Shown: piece after piece, positions 42,375 through 52,145 of the stretch
Position numbering within the stretch: position 1 is the stretch's first letter
Layout: each line of letters starts with the position of its first letter
Origin: an uncultured Clostridia bacterium
Lineage (GTDB): Bacteria; Bacillota; Clostridia; Oscillospirales; CAG-382
Length of the DNA stretch: 64,000 nt
Direction: 5' to 3'
Assembly: GCA_947630765.1 (NCBI GenBank)
Contig: CANRIX010000003.1
Span: 62,001 to 126,000, forward strand
Notes under the pieces: generated by a model
What the model saw: only the letters and a program-made list of their open reading frames with translations
Told to the model about the DNA's origin: nothing
The model's database searches: none
Made by a program: the position numbers and the translations under genes

Positions 42375-42740
42375 ATGAGCACACCAAAGGTTTTTGAAAA
42401 GGAATATGAATTCCTCTGCATCCTCTGGGAAAACGAGCCGATCAAGAGCACGGCGCTCGCGAAGCTGTGCAAGGAGCGGCTCAACTGGGTGAAGGGCGCG
42501 ACCTACACGGTCATCAAGCGTCTGGTCGAGCGCGGGGTCATCAGGCACGAGAACACCTACGTTTCCTCGCTCGTTTCCAAGGAGGACGTGCGTCTGTCCG
42601 AGTTCGACGCCCTGCTGGCGCACCGCTTCGACGGGTCGATCCCGGCGTTCCTTTCGACGTTCTCGCGCAAGCAGCAGCTGAGCGACGAACAGGTCCAGGA
42701 AATCATGGCGATCATCAACCGGGGCGGCGAAAAGTCCTGA
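42375..42740 (+). CDS. BlaI/MecI/CopY-family repressor
   Basis: 121 residues. A winged helix (about 6-75: EKEYEFLCILWENEPIKSTALAKLC, WVKGATYTVIKRLVERGVI, ENTYVSSLVSKEDV) is followed by a C-terminal dimerisation segment (FLSTFSRKQQLSDEQVQEIMAII), the classic BlaI layout. GGGAGGG lies 6 bases before the ATG at 42375. Its usual partner, a BlaR1/MecR1 sensor protease, is absent downstream. The near-identical promoter of the hydrolase 1.2 kb upstream suggests that this repressor controls both genes. Confidence 0.9.
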   Translation: MSTPKVFEKEYEFLCILWENEPIKSTALAKLCKERLNWVKGATYTVIKRLVERGVIRHENTYVSSLVSKEDVRLSEFDALLAHRFDGSIPAFLSTFSRKQQLSDEQVQEIMAIINRGGEKS

Positions 42741-42756
42741 CCGACGCGGGAAGCGC

Positions 42757-42785
42757 TTGACTTTTCCCCTCGCGTGTGCTACAAT
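42757..42785 (+). promoter_or_regulatory. Promoter of the 288-residue lipoprotein gene
   Basis: TTGACT, 17-base spacer, TACAAT, 34 bp before the ATG. Confidence 0.72.
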
Positions 42786-42819
42786 CGAGGGGAGAAAAAC
42801 GATAGGAGCGTTCCCCGCC

Positions 42820-43686
42820 ATGAAACACCGTTTGCTTTCCCTGTCCGCAGCCGTACTGGCGGCCGTCTGCCTGCTTTCCGCCTGCGGTAGGGAAACCGTC
42901 CTCGACGCGAAAGAGATCGCCTTTTCGCCGGAACAGACGGTCCAATCCCCCGCCCCGGCGGACCGCAAACTGCCCGTCGGCGACGCGGAGCGGTCGCTCG
43001 TCTACCAATACGACGAAATGGTCCTTTCCGGCGAGGTCTGGGAGGTGTACCGTTCGGCGGACGGCGTGGAAGCCCGGTTCTGCAGGCAGAACGGCTCTCT
43101 GTCCGTCACGTCGCCGCTCACGACGCCGATCGCATCCGCGTCGGGCGACCCGAAGACCGAGGAGGACTTCCTCGCTCTCGTGCGGGAATGGACGGGTCTG
43201 CTCGCCCCGGAAGCGGACCTTTCGTCCTATGACTATGCCTGCACGACGACTTATTTCGCCGAATCCGATACGGAAGGCTACGGGGAGAGTCTGTTCGCCG
43301 ATCAATTCTATCGCCCGGGAGACGGGGAAAGGGCGGACGGCTACCTGTTCGCCTATACCGCGTTTTGCGGCGACGTGCCGACCGAAACCGGCGTCACGGT
43401 CGAAACCGACGGCAAGGGCAATCTGCTCGCGTTCCGTTATGACAGCGACCCCGCCTACGCGGACTTCCCCGCCGACGACCGAACAATTTCGGACACGGTG
43501 GACGCCTATCTTTCAAACCACGAGCAGTCCGCCGGTCACGACGTGCGGGAATGGGAGGTCACGGAAAAGCATTTCGCGATCGTCGACGGCGAAACGGCGC
43601 TGTCTGTGACGGTTCTTTTGACCTGCGAAGCGGACGGCGAATCCTTCCTGGACGCCCTTTCGCTGTACCTGACGCCGAAGGCGTAA
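42820..43686 (+). CDS. Predicted lipoprotein of unknown function
   Basis: 288 residues. Lipoprotein signal MKHRLLSLSAAVLAAVCLLSAC with lipobox LLSAC at residues 18-22. The mature protein shows two roughly repeated alpha/beta halves (VYRSADGVEARFCRQNGSLSVTS ... and FRYDSDPAYADFPADDRTISDTVDAYL) reminiscent of PepSY-like or YcdB-like exported proteins, but no diagnostic motif. Start at 42820; AGGAG is 11 bases upstream. It has its own promoter and is probably not part of the BlaI unit. Confidence 0.72.
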   Translation: MKHRLLSLSAAVLAAVCLLSACGRETVLDAKEIAFSPEQTVQSPAPADRKLPVGDAERSLVYQYDEMVLSGEVWEVYRSADGVEARFCRQNGSLSVTSPLTTPIASASGDPKTEEDFLALVREWTGLLAPEADLSSYDYACTTTYFAESDTEGYGESLFADQFYRPGDGERADGYLFAYTAFCGDVPTETGVTVETDGKGNLLAFRYDSDPAYADFPADDRTISDTVDAYLSNHEQSAGHDVREWEVTEKHFAIVDGETALSVTVLLTCEADGESFLDALSLYLTPKA

Positions 43687-43718
43687 AACGAAAAATCGCC
43701 GGGACGCGAAAAAAGGTC

Positions 43719-43747
43719 TTGACAAAGTCCCCGGCGTATGCTATACT
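43719..43747 (+). promoter_or_regulatory. Promoter of pflB-pflA
   Basis: TTGACA, 17-base spacer, TATACT. An inverted repeat (CGCCGGGAC / GTCCCCGGCG) brackets the -35 and could be the upstream gene's terminator or an operator. The leader is about 185 nt. Confidence 0.85.
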
Positions 43748-43772
43748 TTTGTCATGTGAAAAAATCGAATTT

Positions 43773-43882
43773 CGCTTTCGTAACTGACGGAAACATAGAG
43801 TCAACTATGATGGAGCGTAAGCGAAGGGAACCGCCGACCGTCTGGGCATCGTTTGTCGCGACGTACCCGCACGGTCTTTTTT
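43773..43882 (+). promoter_or_regulatory. ZTP (pfl-type) riboswitch with terminator
   Basis: The leader matches the pfl/ZTP aptamer. ACTGACGG (43783-43790) starts P1; CATAG/CTATG forms P2; GGAGC follows; and the second domain is CCGCCGACCGTCTGGGCA, the most conserved part of this class. The expression platform is visible: GACCGT (43836-43841), inside the aptamer, can instead pair with ACGGTC (43871-43876) followed by six or seven T, giving a terminator when ligand is absent. ZTP signals shortage of 10-formyl-tetrahydrofolate, so ligand should increase PflB and formate supply. Confidence 0.9.
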
Positions 43883-43938
43883 GCTTTGCGCGGCGTGGTC
43901 GCGAACCAAACGCATCGAAAACGAAAGAAGTGTGCCGA

Positions 43939-46170
43939 ATGAACGCATGGAGAACCTTCCAAACGGGTCGCTGGACCGAGGAGATCGACGTCCGCGACTT
44001 CATCAACCGAAATTTCACGCCGTACAGCGGGGACGGCTCCTTTCTCCGCGGCATGACGGAACGCACGAAGTCCGCCGCCGAGCGCGTGAAGAAGCTGCTG
44101 ATCGCCGAAAACGAGAAGGGCGGCGTGCTCGACGTGGACACGGAGCGCATTTCGTCCCTGCTGGCGTATGCGCCGGGCTATATCCACAAGGGCGAGGACA
44201 TCATTTTGGGTCTGCAGACCGATGCGCCGCTCAAGCGCGCCGTCAACCCGTTCGCGGGCTACCGCAACGCGGTGCAGTCCTGTGAAGCCTACGGGTATAC
44301 GATCGACCCGAACATCACGGAAAAATTCGAGTTCCGGACGACCCACAACACCGGCGTTTTCCGCGTCTATACGCAAACCATGCGCAAGGCGCGTCACGCC
44401 GGCATCCTGACCGGGCTTCCCGACGCCTACGCACGCGGGCGCATCATCGGCGACTACCGGCGGGTCGCGCTCTACGGCATGGACCGCCTGATCGAGCAGA
44501 AAAAGGCGGACAAGGCGGCGGTCGGCGAACGGGACTTCGATATGTCCGCCGAAACCATCCAGCTTCTGGAGGACCTCGCCAAGCAGCTGGAATTCATGGA
44601 GCAGCTCAAGGAAATGGCGGCGGGATACGGCTGCGACATTTCCCGTCCGGCGGAAAACACCTACGAGGCGATCCAATGGCTGTATTTCGGCTACCTCGGC
44701 GCGATCAAAGAGCAGAACGGCGCCGCGAACAGCATCGGGCGGATTTCCGCGTTCATCGACATCTACGCCGAGCGCGACCTCGCGGAGGGGACGCTCACGG
44801 AGGAGGGCGTGCAGGAGCTGATCGACGACCTGGTCCTGAAGCTGCGTCTGGTGCGGCATCTTCGCACGCCCGATTACAACGACCTGTTCGCGGGCGACCC
44901 CGTCTGGGTGACCTGCTCGCTGGCGGGGGTCACGACCGACGGAAAAAGCATGGTGACAAAGACCTGCTTCCGCTTCCTGCAGACGCTGTACAACCTCGGT
45001 CCGTCCGCCGAGCCGAATCTGACGGTCCTGTGGGCGCAAGCCCTGCCGCAGGGCTTCAAGGACTTCTGCGCACAGGTCTCCATCGACACCGATTCCATCC
45101 AGTACGAGAACGACGACGTCATGCGCGGACTGTACGGCGACGATTACGCGATCGCCTGCTGCGTTTCCGCGATGAAGGTCGGCAAGCAGATGCAGTATTT
45201 CGGCGCACGGTGCAACCTCGCCAAGGTCCTGCTGATGGCGCTGAACGGCGGAAAGGACGAAAAATTCGGCGAGCAGATCGCCCCTGCGGGGAAGGTGTTC
45301 GACGAAAAACCGCTCGTGTACGAGGAGGTTTTGGAGGCGTACAAGAAATACGCTTCCTGGATGGCGAACCTCTATGTGAAAACCATGAATATTATCCACT
45401 ACATGCACGATAAGTACGCCTACGAGCGCTTGATGATGTCGCTCCACGATACGGACGTCGAGCGGCTCATGGCGTTCGGCATCAGCGGCATGAGCGTCCT
45501 TGCGGACAGCCTCAGCGCCATCAAGTACGCGAAGGTGACGCCGGTCAAGGACGAACGCGGGATCATCACGGATTTCGTCACCGAGGGGGACTTCCCCAAA
45601 TTCGGCAACGACGACGACCGCGTCGACGACATCGCGAAGTGGATCGTGGAATATTTCTATGCGGAACTCTGCAAGACCAAGGCGTACCGCGGGGCGCGTC
45701 ACACGCTGTCCATCCTGACCATCACGTCCAACGTGATGTACGGGAAAAAGACCGGGTCCACGCCGGACGGCAGAAAGGCGGGCGAGCCGTTCGCGCCGGG
45801 TGCGAACCCGATGCACGGGCGGGACGCCGAGGGTGCGCTCGCGAGCCTGAATTCCGTCGCCAAACTGGACTATCGGTGCTGTCAGGACGGGATCTCCAAC
45901 ACCTTCTCGGTGACGCCGGAAACGCTCGGCCGCACGGACGGGGACCGCGTTCGGACGCTCACGACCATGCTCGACGGATACTTCGCGCAGGACGCGCACC
46001 ACCTGAACGTGAACGTGCTGAACCGCCAAAAGCTGATCGACGCGATGAACGACCCCACGCTATACCCCTCTCTTACCATTCGCGTCAGCGGCTACGCCGT
46101 CAACTTCAACAAACTCACGCGGGAAAAGCAGGAGGAAGTGATCTCGCGCACGTTCCACGAGAAGCTGTGA
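43939..46170 (+). CDS. pflB: Pyruvate formate-lyase
   Basis: 743 residues, a full-length glycyl-radical enzyme. The active-site cysteine pair is in [21 protein letters not shown] (Cys407-Cys408) and the radical glycine in [15 protein letters not shown] (Gly718). The double cysteine and the [11 protein letters not shown] context identify true PFL rather than a diol or choline lyase. It converts pyruvate + CoA to acetyl-CoA + formate. The ATG at 43939 has a weak GAAAG site; in-frame ATGs upstream fall within the riboswitch and are rejected. The activase gene follows with a one-base overlap (TGATG). Confidence 0.97.
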   Translation: MNAWRTFQTGRWTEEIDVRDFINRNFTPYSGDGSFLRGMTERTKSAAERVKKLLIAENEKGGVLDVDTERISSLLAYAPGYIHKGEDIILGLQTDAPLKRAVNPFAGYRNAVQSCEAYGYTIDPNITEKFEFRTTHNTGVFRVYTQTMRKARHAGILTGLPDAYARGRIIGDYRRVALYGMDRLIEQKKADKAAVGERDFDMSAETIQLLEDLAKQLEFMEQLKEMAAGYGCDISRPAENTYEAIQWLYFGYLGAIKEQNGAANSIGRISAFIDIYAERDLAEGTLTEEGVQELIDDLVLKLRLVRHLRTPDYNDLFAGDPVWVTCSLAGVTTDGKSMVTKTCFRFLQTLYNLGPSAEPNLTVLWAQALPQGFKDFCAQVSIDTDSIQYENDDVMRGLYGDDYAIACCVSAMKVGKQMQYFGARCNLAKVLLMALNGGKDEKFGEQIAPAGKVFDEKPLVYEEVLEAYKKYASWMANLYVKTMNIIHYMHDKYAYERLMMSLHDTDVERLMAFGISGMSVLADSLSAIKYAKVTPVKDERGIITDFVTEGDFPKFGNDDDRVDDIAKWIVEYFYAELCKTKAYRGARHTLSILTITSNVMYGKKTGSTPDGRKAGEPFAPGANPMHGRDAEGALASLNSVAKLDYRCCQDGISNTFSVTPETLGRTDGDRVRTLTTMLDGYFAQDAHHLNVNVLNRQKLIDAMNDPTLYPSLTIRVSGYAVNFNKLTREKQEEVISRTFHEKL

Positions 46171-46883
46171 TGAAAGCGGACCTGCATTCCTTCGAGAGCC
46201 TTGCCGCGCTGGACGGCGAGGGCGTTCGGTACGCCGTGTTCTTTACCGGCTGCCCGCTGCGTTGCGCTTGCTGTCACAACCCCGACACCTGGCACCCGTC
46301 CGGCAGGGAATACGAAAGTGAGGAACTCGCGCGCAAGCTGCGGCGGTACCGCCCGTATTTCCGCAACGGGGGCGGTATCACGTTTTCCGGCGGCGAACCG
46401 CTGCTGCACGCCGCGTATATCAACGAGGTCGCCGCCCTTCTGCGGGACGACGGGATCGGCTACGCGCTGGACACGTCCGGCGCAGTCCCGCTCACGGACG
46501 CGGTCAGGCAGGCGGTCGACGGCGCCGATCTGGTCCTGCTGGACCTGAAGTACCCGAACGCGAAGCAGTACGCGGACTACACGAAGGGCGATTTCGACGT
46601 ATTTTGCCGATTCGCGGACTACCTTTCCGAAACCCGGAAACGCGTGTGGTACCGAACGGTGATCATTCCCGGCGTCAACGACAGCGAGGAAGCGCTCGAC
46701 GGCTACCTTTCCCTGCTTTCCCGCTGGAACCGGCCGGAAAAATACGAACTGCTCGCGTTCCATACCATGGGGTTCTATAAATACGAAAAGTTAGGCATGG
46801 AAAACCCGCTTCGCGATACCCCGCCGATGGACGCCGTCCGCCTGCAGGAATTGCAGGCGTATCTCGACCGCCGCCTCGCGTGA
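46170..46883 (+). CDS. pflA: Pyruvate formate-lyase activating enzyme
   Basis: 237 residues. Radical SAM enzyme with the CxxxCxxC cluster motif in TGCPLRCACCHNPDTW (about 28-43), GGGITFSGGEPLLHAAY, LDTSGAV, LLDLKYPNAKQY, VWYRTVIIPGVND and HTMGFYKYEKLGM, all typical of PflA. It forms the glycyl radical on PflB using S-adenosylmethionine. It starts at the A of the pflB stop, so translation is coupled, and ends before a bidirectional terminator. Confidence 0.96.
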   Translation: MKADLHSFESLAALDGEGVRYAVFFTGCPLRCACCHNPDTWHPSGREYESEELARKLRRYRPYFRNGGGITFSGGEPLLHAAYINEVAALLRDDGIGYALDTSGAVPLTDAVRQAVDGADLVLLDLKYPNAKQYADYTKGDFDVFCRFADYLSETRKRVWYRTVIIPGVNDSEEALDGYLSLLSRWNRPEKYELLAFHTMGFYKYEKLGMENPLRDTPPMDAVRLQELQAYLDRRLA

Positions 46884-46894
46884 ATACAGAGCCG

Positions 46895-46931
46895 AAAATC
46901 CCCGCATGGAAATCCATGCGGGGACTTTTCC
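46895..46931 (+). terminator. Bidirectional terminator after pflA
   Basis: CCCCGCATGG/CCATGCGGGG perfect stem with AAAAT before and ACTTTTC after; it lies between convergent pflA and the ABC exporter gene. Confidence 0.88.
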
Positions 46932-46932
46932 G

Positions 46933-48810
46933 TTATTTTTCTTCAGATTGCTCGCTACGATAATACTTCGCCTGCGCGTCCCAAAGCTGTCGGTACTTGC
47001 CCTCGTCGGCATAAAGTTCCTCGTGGCGGCCGTCCTGCGTGATCTGCCCCCGGTCGAACACCAAGATCCTCCCGCAAAAGCGGCAGCTCGACAGCCTGTG
47101 GCTGATGAACACCGTCGTGCGGTCCTTCGCGATCTCGTTGAAATTCTCATACACCGCCGCCTCGGCGAGCGGGTCGAGCGAAGCGGTCGGCTCGTCTAAA
47201 ATCACGAACGGCGCGTCCTTGTAGAGCGCCCGCGCGAGCGCGATCTTCTGCACCTCGCCGCCGGAAAAATCCACGCCCCGGATGTCGTACCCCCTGCAGA
47301 TACAGTAGTCGAGCGCGTTCCCGCCGTCCTCTTCGGCTTTTCGGTCGAGGTCGCCGAGCTTCTCGCCCATTCCCGCACGCGCAAGGCAGTCCCTCGCCCT
47401 CGCTTCGTCATACCCGAACCCTGCCGATACGTTATCGCCCAGCGAAAACTGAAACAGCCTGAAATCCTGAAAAACCACCGAGAACAGCGCCAGATACTCG
47501 TCGTATCGGTACCGCGTAATGTCGATCCCGTTGAGCAGGATCTTCCCCTCGGTCGTGTCGTAAAGCCTGCACAGAAGCTTGATGAACGTCGTCTTGCCAG
47601 AACCGTTCTCGCCGACGATCGCGATCTTGTCCCCGATCCGAAACTTCATCGAAACATGCCGAAGCGCCCAAACGTCCGTCCTCGGATACTTGAAACTCAC
47701 GTCCCTGAATTCGATCTCGTAGTCGAGATCGTCCCGCTTCTCGACGGCAAGCGTCCCCTGATACATACGGTTCGGCAGGTCGAACAGTTCGTAGGTCGTC
47801 TGCAGGTAGCCCGTGTTGAACCGCATTTCGGTGAGGATCGACGCGAGACTGTTGACCGCGTTTGCGAAGCGGCTTATCGCGCCTTCGTAGAGGACGAAGC
47901 TGCCGACGCCGAACGCGCCGCAAAAGGCTTTCGCCGCGACGTAAAGATGGATCAGGATCTGCATGACGGCGTTTTTCGGGGCGTCGAGCAGGCGGAAAAC
48001 GATCCCGGTCCTCTGGAGCTTTACCAGCCACGACGGGCGAAGGGTGTACTTTCTGTATTCGTCGAGGACGATCTCGTGCATCCCGAAAACCGTCATGTCG
48101 ACGCCCCAGAGATTTCCGTAAGCCTTGTAACGGCGGTTCATGAACGAAGACTCGCGCAACGCTTCGTTTTCAAGACCCCGCCTTTTCACGCTGAGCTTGA
48201 ACGACAGGACGGAAAACGCCACGATGATCGCAAACATCAGGACCGCCGACCACGGCGTGTTTATAAAGCGTAAGACGCCGGTAAACCGTCCCGACGCCCC
48301 CGCAAAGAGCGCCGCCGCGGTCAGGGAGAGCGAAAGACCCAGCTCGGTCAGCGCTTCGACGAGCTGCGGAACGTTGTACAGGACCGCCATCAGCCCGCCG
48401 TAGATCGACCGCGTGGTCGTATCGATTTTTTCAAACAGCAGGTTGACGTCGGGATTTTCGAGGTGCTCATACGCGAGCTTGCAGCTTTCGTCGAGCATAA
48501 GCTGTCGGTACCTGTAAAAACTCTGACTGTCAAGGACCGACGTCCTGTACTGCAGCAGCCGCGTGAGGACCGCGAACGCAAAGCCCCCGAACACGGTCAG
48601 GCAGGCGAAGAGGAGCAGTCTGTCCCTGTCCTTCGCGCCGGACACCTCGTCGAGCAGCAGGGCGGACATCGTCAGCGAAAAGTATGCCGAGACCCGCTGA
48701 AAAACCCGCTGAACGACCGCAGACGTCCAGTACTTCGGCGCATATTTCCGCCAGATCCCGACCGCACGTTTCAGGCAGGAAAGATCGTCTTTCAAGGTCG
48801 TTTTAGCCAT
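46933..48810 (-). CDS. ABC exporter half-transporter (subunit 2)
   Basis: 625 residues: a six-helix membrane domain (to about 330) and a nucleotide-binding domain with Walker A VGENGSGKTTF, signature FSGGEVQKIALARAL, Walker B FVILDEPTASLD and the switch His in FISHRLSS. It overlaps the stop of the partner half-transporter by 8 bp, so the two almost certainly form a heterodimer. Both ATP sites look intact, unlike many heterodimeric exporters with one degenerate site. Substrate is unknown (drug, peptide or lipid); the divergent XRE/TPR gene may regulate it. Confidence 0.93.
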   Translation of the reverse strand: MAKTTLKDDLSCLKRAVGIWRKYAPKYWTSAVVQRVFQRVSAYFSLTMSALLLDEVSGAKDRDRLLLFACLTVFGGFAFAVLTRLLQYRTSVLDSQSFYRYRQLMLDESCKLAYEHLENPDVNLLFEKIDTTTRSIYGGLMAVLYNVPQLVEALTELGLSLSLTAAALFAGASGRFTGVLRFINTPWSAVLMFAIIVAFSVLSFKLSVKRRGLENEALRESSFMNRRYKAYGNLWGVDMTVFGMHEIVLDEYRKYTLRPSWLVKLQRTGIVFRLLDAPKNAVMQILIHLYVAAKAFCGAFGVGSFVLYEGAISRFANAVNSLASILTEMRFNTGYLQTTYELFDLPNRMYQGTLAVEKRDDLDYEIEFRDVSFKYPRTDVWALRHVSMKFRIGDKIAIVGENGSGKTTFIKLLCRLYDTTEGKILLNGIDITRYRYDEYLALFSVVFQDFRLFQFSLGDNVSAGFGYDEARARDCLARAGMGEKLGDLDRKAEEDGGNALDYCICRGYDIRGVDFSGGEVQKIALARALYKDAPFVILDEPTASLDPLAEAAVYENFNEIAKDRTTVFISHRLSSCRFCGRILVFDRGQITQDGRHEELYADEGKYRQLWDAQAKYYRSEQSEEK

Positions 48811-50635
48811 TTTCCATTGCCCCCTCTTGGTAGTATTGACTCTGCACGTCGAACAGCTTTCGGTAGGTCCCGCCCTTCGCCATCAGCTCGTCATGCGTTC
48901 CGACTTCGGCGATCCTCGCGCCGTCCAGCAGGAGGATCCTGTCGCAGAATCTGGTCGAAGCGAGCCGGTGGGAGATAAAGACCGAGGTCGTATTCTTCGT
49001 GATCTCGTTGTAACGGCGATACAGCTTGTCCTCGGCGATCGGGTCGAGCGCCGCGGTAGGCTCGTCCAGAATCATGCAAAGCGGACTTTTGTAGAGAAGC
49101 CGCGCCAGCAAAAGCCGCTGCTTTTCGCCGCCCGAAAGGTCCACCGCGTCGTCGTTCACCGTGCGGTCCAACGGCGTTTTCAGACCCATGGGCAGGCTTT
49201 CCGCCTTTTCCCGGAAGCCGGAAAGCGCGACGGCGCGGTCAAGCCGTTCGCGGTCGATCTCGTCCTCGTTGACCGTGCAGGCGATGTTCTTTTCGAGCGA
49301 CACCGGAAGCAGATTGTACTCCTGCGGAATGATCCCGAAAAGCGCATACATCTCGTCGCGGTTGTACGCAAAGAGCGACCGACCGTCCAGCAGCACCTCG
49401 CCCTCGTCGGGGAGCAGCAGCCCGCACATCATGCGAACAAGCGTGGTCTTTCCCGCGCCGTTGAGCCCCACGAGCGCGATCTTCTCGCCCGCCTCGATCT
49501 TGAAGGAAACGTTTTCAAGCACGTTTTTCTCGCCCTTCGGGTACTTGTAGGTCACGTTTCGGAACTCGATCGAAAACGGCGACGTCGGGACGGGCACGCC
49601 CTTGCCGTGATTGAGCCGGCCCTCATATTCGAGCAGCTCCCGCAAATCGCTGATCTGCGCCGACCCCTCTTTGACCTGCTGGAAGCGCCACGCGATGCCG
49701 TCCAAAAGTCCCGCGAGCGAATTGATTGCGGAAAAATACAGCACGAACTGCGCCGCATCGACTTCGCCCAAAAGCGCCTTATACAGAAGGAACGCATAGG
49801 CGACCCCGTTGCGCAAAAGGACGACCAAGAAATCCGTAAGCGAAACCAAAATCCCACGGCGCTCGTGCTTTCTCTGCCATTTGAGGGATTCGCCGATCTG
49901 CTCGGAATAGCGTTCTTGGAGCGACCCGACCATGCCAAACAGGCGTATGTCCTTCTGGTAGCCGAGGTCGTTGGCGATGTCATACGAGATATAATTCCGC
50001 TTTCGCTCGACGGCGTTCCGCTGGTCGCGTTCCTGATAGTGCTTTCGCCACTGCCAGTTTGCCATTTTCCGTTTGAGGACGGCGCCGAGCAGCAGGAGCA
50101 GGATGATCGACGGGTGGAGCATCGACACCGTCGCGCCGAACAGGAAGAATTTCAGGATCTCGCCGACGGTTTCCGCGAAATGCATCGGGAAGTGCATCGC
50201 GTGGGAGTGGTCCCGCGTCGCCGCATTTGCCCGATCATTGATCTCGATGTACTGGGTTTCAAAATTCAAATACCAATCCGCCATGCGCTTGGCGGTCGCC
50301 GATTTGTAATACAGGATCCCCATCACATAATGCTCGGCGTGACCTATGACCGACTGCAGGGTCCCGTTCGCCGTGTCGGCAAGGACCTTCGCGAGGACGA
50401 TCCCCGCGATCACGAGGGCGATCCGGCTGAAGTCGTCCGAACCGCCGATCGCGTCGATGATCGCCGGGGACGCGTACAGTCCGAGCACCGCCGCCAAAAG
50501 CGACAGCGGCACGACCGCTAACCCCACGAACACCAAAAACCGCTCGTGTTCCCACAGCAGCCGATAGATGTACCCGACCGAGGAAAACATGCCGTACTTC
50601 GGCTTGCGCCTTTGCTCTTTTTTCTTTTTGAACAT
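48803..50635 (-). CDS. ABC exporter half-transporter (subunit 1)
   Basis: About 610 residues. A basic N terminus (KKKKEQRRK), a membrane domain (about 30-340) and a nucleotide-binding domain with Walker A VGLNGAGKTTLVR, signature LSGGEKQRLLLARLL, Walker B CMILDEPTAALD and ISHRLAS. I prefer the ATG at 50635 because GAGGTG is 6 bases upstream; an ATG at 50641 abuts that site. It is the first gene of the exporter operon, divergent from the XRE/TPR gene. The leftward -10 TATACT at 50656-50661 pairs with TTAACA at an unusual 19-base spacing. Confidence 0.93.
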   Translation of the reverse strand: MFKKKKEQRRKPKYGMFSSVGYIYRLLWEHERFLVFVGLAVVPLSLLAAVLGLYASPAIIDAIGGSDDFSRIALVIAGIVLAKVLADTANGTLQSVIGHAEHYVMGILYYKSATAKRMADWYLNFETQYIEINDRANAATRDHSHAMHFPMHFAETVGEILKFFLFGATVSMLHPSIILLLLLGAVLKRKMANWQWRKHYQERDQRNAVERKRNYISYDIANDLGYQKDIRLFGMVGSLQERYSEQIGESLKWQRKHERRGILVSLTDFLVVLLRNGVAYAFLLYKALLGEVDAAQFVLYFSAINSLAGLLDGIAWRFQQVKEGSAQISDLRELLEYEGRLNHGKGVPVPTSPFSIEFRNVTYKYPKGEKNVLENVSFKIEAGEKIALVGLNGAGKTTLVRMMCGLLLPDEGEVLLDGRSLFAYNRDEMYALFGIIPQEYNLLPVSLEKNIACTVNEDEIDRERLDRAVALSGFREKAESLPMGLKTPLDRTVNDDAVDLSGGEKQRLLLARLLYKSPLCMILDEPTAALDPIAEDKLYRRYNEITKNTTSVFISHRLASTRFCDRILLLDGARIAEVGTHDELMAKGGTYRKLFDVQSQYYQEGAMENG

Positions 50636-50883
50636 CTTCATCACCTCACACCCGAAGTATAGCACAAAAGGATCCAAATTTGTTAAAAGTGGAACGAAAT
50701 GTCGTTTTGCGTGAACGAAATGCAGATTTTCCGTCGAAAATCGCCTTTTTCCGTTGAACGTCAGCGACCGCGACCGGGGGGAAAGCATCCTTTTTCCCTT
50801 CCCGGCTCCGGCGGAAAGCATCTGCGGCCGGCGGGATTCAACCGCACGGTCAAAAATTCCCCGTCCGGTCAAGGACGCGGTTC

Positions 50884-50912
50884 TTGCAAAAGCATCGAAA
50901 ATCCGGTATACT
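50884..50912 (+). promoter_or_regulatory. Promoter of the XRE/TPR regulator gene
   Basis: TTGCAA, 17-base spacer, TATACT, 48 bp before the start codon. Confidence 0.75.
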
Positions 50913-50959
50913 AAACGCAAGAACAGGGCCCTGTCAAACCGAATAAGGAGAGAATGCGA

Positions 50960-52024
50960 ATGGAACTGTATTTGCAGGAAAATCTGGTGCAATTCCGCAA
51001 GCGGAAGGGAAACACGCAGGAGGAACTCGCGAACCACCTCGGCGTGACGGTGCAGGCGGTCAGCAAGTGGGAACGGGGCGAGCATTACCCGGATATCACG
51101 TTCCTGCCCGCTATTGCCGCCTTCTACGGCGTGACGGTGGACGACCTGCTCGGCGTCGGCGAAGCGGAAAAGCAGAAGAAACTGGAAGAACTGTACGAAA
51201 AGGACGCCGAGCTGTGGCGGAACGGCAAGGTTCAGGAAAGCCTTGCAATCTGGCGGGAAGCGAGCAGGAACTACCCGAACGAACTTTCCGTCGTGTACAG
51301 ACTGATGGAAGCGCTGTTTTCGGCGGACCCATTGGGGAACGCCGACGAGATCATTGCCTGCGGCGAGCGTCTGCTGGCGGAATCCACGGAGGAACAGCAC
51401 CGCTCCGGCGCGACCCAATTGCTCTGCTACACATACTGCAACAAGGGCGACCGGGAACGGGCAAAGACCTACGCGAGCAGAGCGTGGAACTATTGGGTCA
51501 CGGAGGATCAATTGCTTGCGTACGTTCTGGAGGGCGAGGAAGGGATCCGATGCTGTCAGAACAATATCAAAATGCTCGTGGAACTGATTTGGACGAATGT
51601 ATGTATGATGAACGAAAAGGGTCTGACGGCGGCGGAAAAACGCGCGAACCTCGGTTTTGCGCTGAATTGCCTGAAAACGCTTTACCCGGACGGAAAAGCG
51701 GGGTTCGCCTACACCCGCTTCCGGGAAATCTATCGGGATATGGCGCGAATCTACCGCGCGGAGGGCAGGACGGACGAGATGTTCGACAGTCTGAAACGGG
51801 AGGCGGACTACGCGATCCTGTACGACACGAGGCAGACGGGAGGAACGTATGCTTTGCCGGTTCTGAACCGGCTCACCGATTCCTGCAATATCAGCAAGAC
51901 GGCGGTCGGGAACGATTCCGCGTGGATGCTGGACGAACTGCAAAGCGAAACCTACGCGCCCTACCGCGAGGACGAACGAATGCAAAAAATCGTGGAACGG
52001 CTGAAACGGGTCGCGGCGGAGTGA
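50960..52024 (+). CDS. XRE-family regulator with helical-repeat C-terminal domain
   Basis: About 354 residues. The helix-turn-helix is at residues 5-65 ([50 protein letters not shown]). The rest is helical with TPR-like pairs ([49 protein letters not shown]). Such regulators often respond to peptides or partner proteins through the TPR part. The ATG at 50960 has GGAG 9 bases upstream; an ATG at 50954 is too close to it. It is divergent from the exporter genes, which it probably regulates. Confidence 0.88.
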   Translation: MELYLQENLVQFRKRKGNTQEELANHLGVTVQAVSKWERGEHYPDITFLPAIAAFYGVTVDDLLGVGEAEKQKKLEELYEKDAELWRNGKVQESLAIWREASRNYPNELSVVYRLMEALFSADPLGNADEIIACGERLLAESTEEQHRSGATQLLCYTYCNKGDRERAKTYASRAWNYWVTEDQLLAYVLEGEEGIRCCQNNIKMLVELIWTNVCMMNEKGLTAAEKRANLGFALNCLKTLYPDGKAGFAYTRFREIYRDMARIYRAEGRTDEMFDSLKREADYAILYDTRQTGGTYALPVLNRLTDSCNISKTAVGNDSAWMLDELQSETYAPYREDERMQKIVERLKRVAAE

Positions 52025-52029
52025 AAAAG

Positions 52030-52064
52030 ACGAAAGGCTCCCTTTCACGGGGGTCTTTCGCTTT
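52030..52064 (+). terminator. Terminator of the XRE/TPR gene
   Basis: CGAAAG..CCC / GGG..CTTTCG hairpin followed by CTTTT. Confidence 0.75.
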
Positions 52065-52080
52065 TGGGAAAGCGCACTTC

Positions 52081-52109
52081 TTGACAAATCCCGTCGGGGC
52101 TGCTATAAT
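52081..52109 (+). promoter_or_regulatory. Promoter of the metallophosphoesterase gene
   Basis: Perfect TTGACA, 17-base spacer, TATAAT, 36 bp before the GTG. Confidence 0.88.
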
Positions 52110-52145
52110 AAAGAGGAAGTTTCACGGTTCGGGAGGGATTTTTCC

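Noticed and set aside
42375-43686. BlaI-BlaR1 beta-lactam resistance pair
   Set aside because: The gene after the repressor is a lipoprotein without the HExxH metalloprotease or membrane helices of BlaR1, and no beta-lactamase is adjacent; the serine hydrolase at 53314 is 10 kb away.
43738-43938. N-terminal extension of PflB from upstream in-frame ATGs
   Set aside because: That region is the ZTP riboswitch and its terminator; translating it would give a non-conserved extension.
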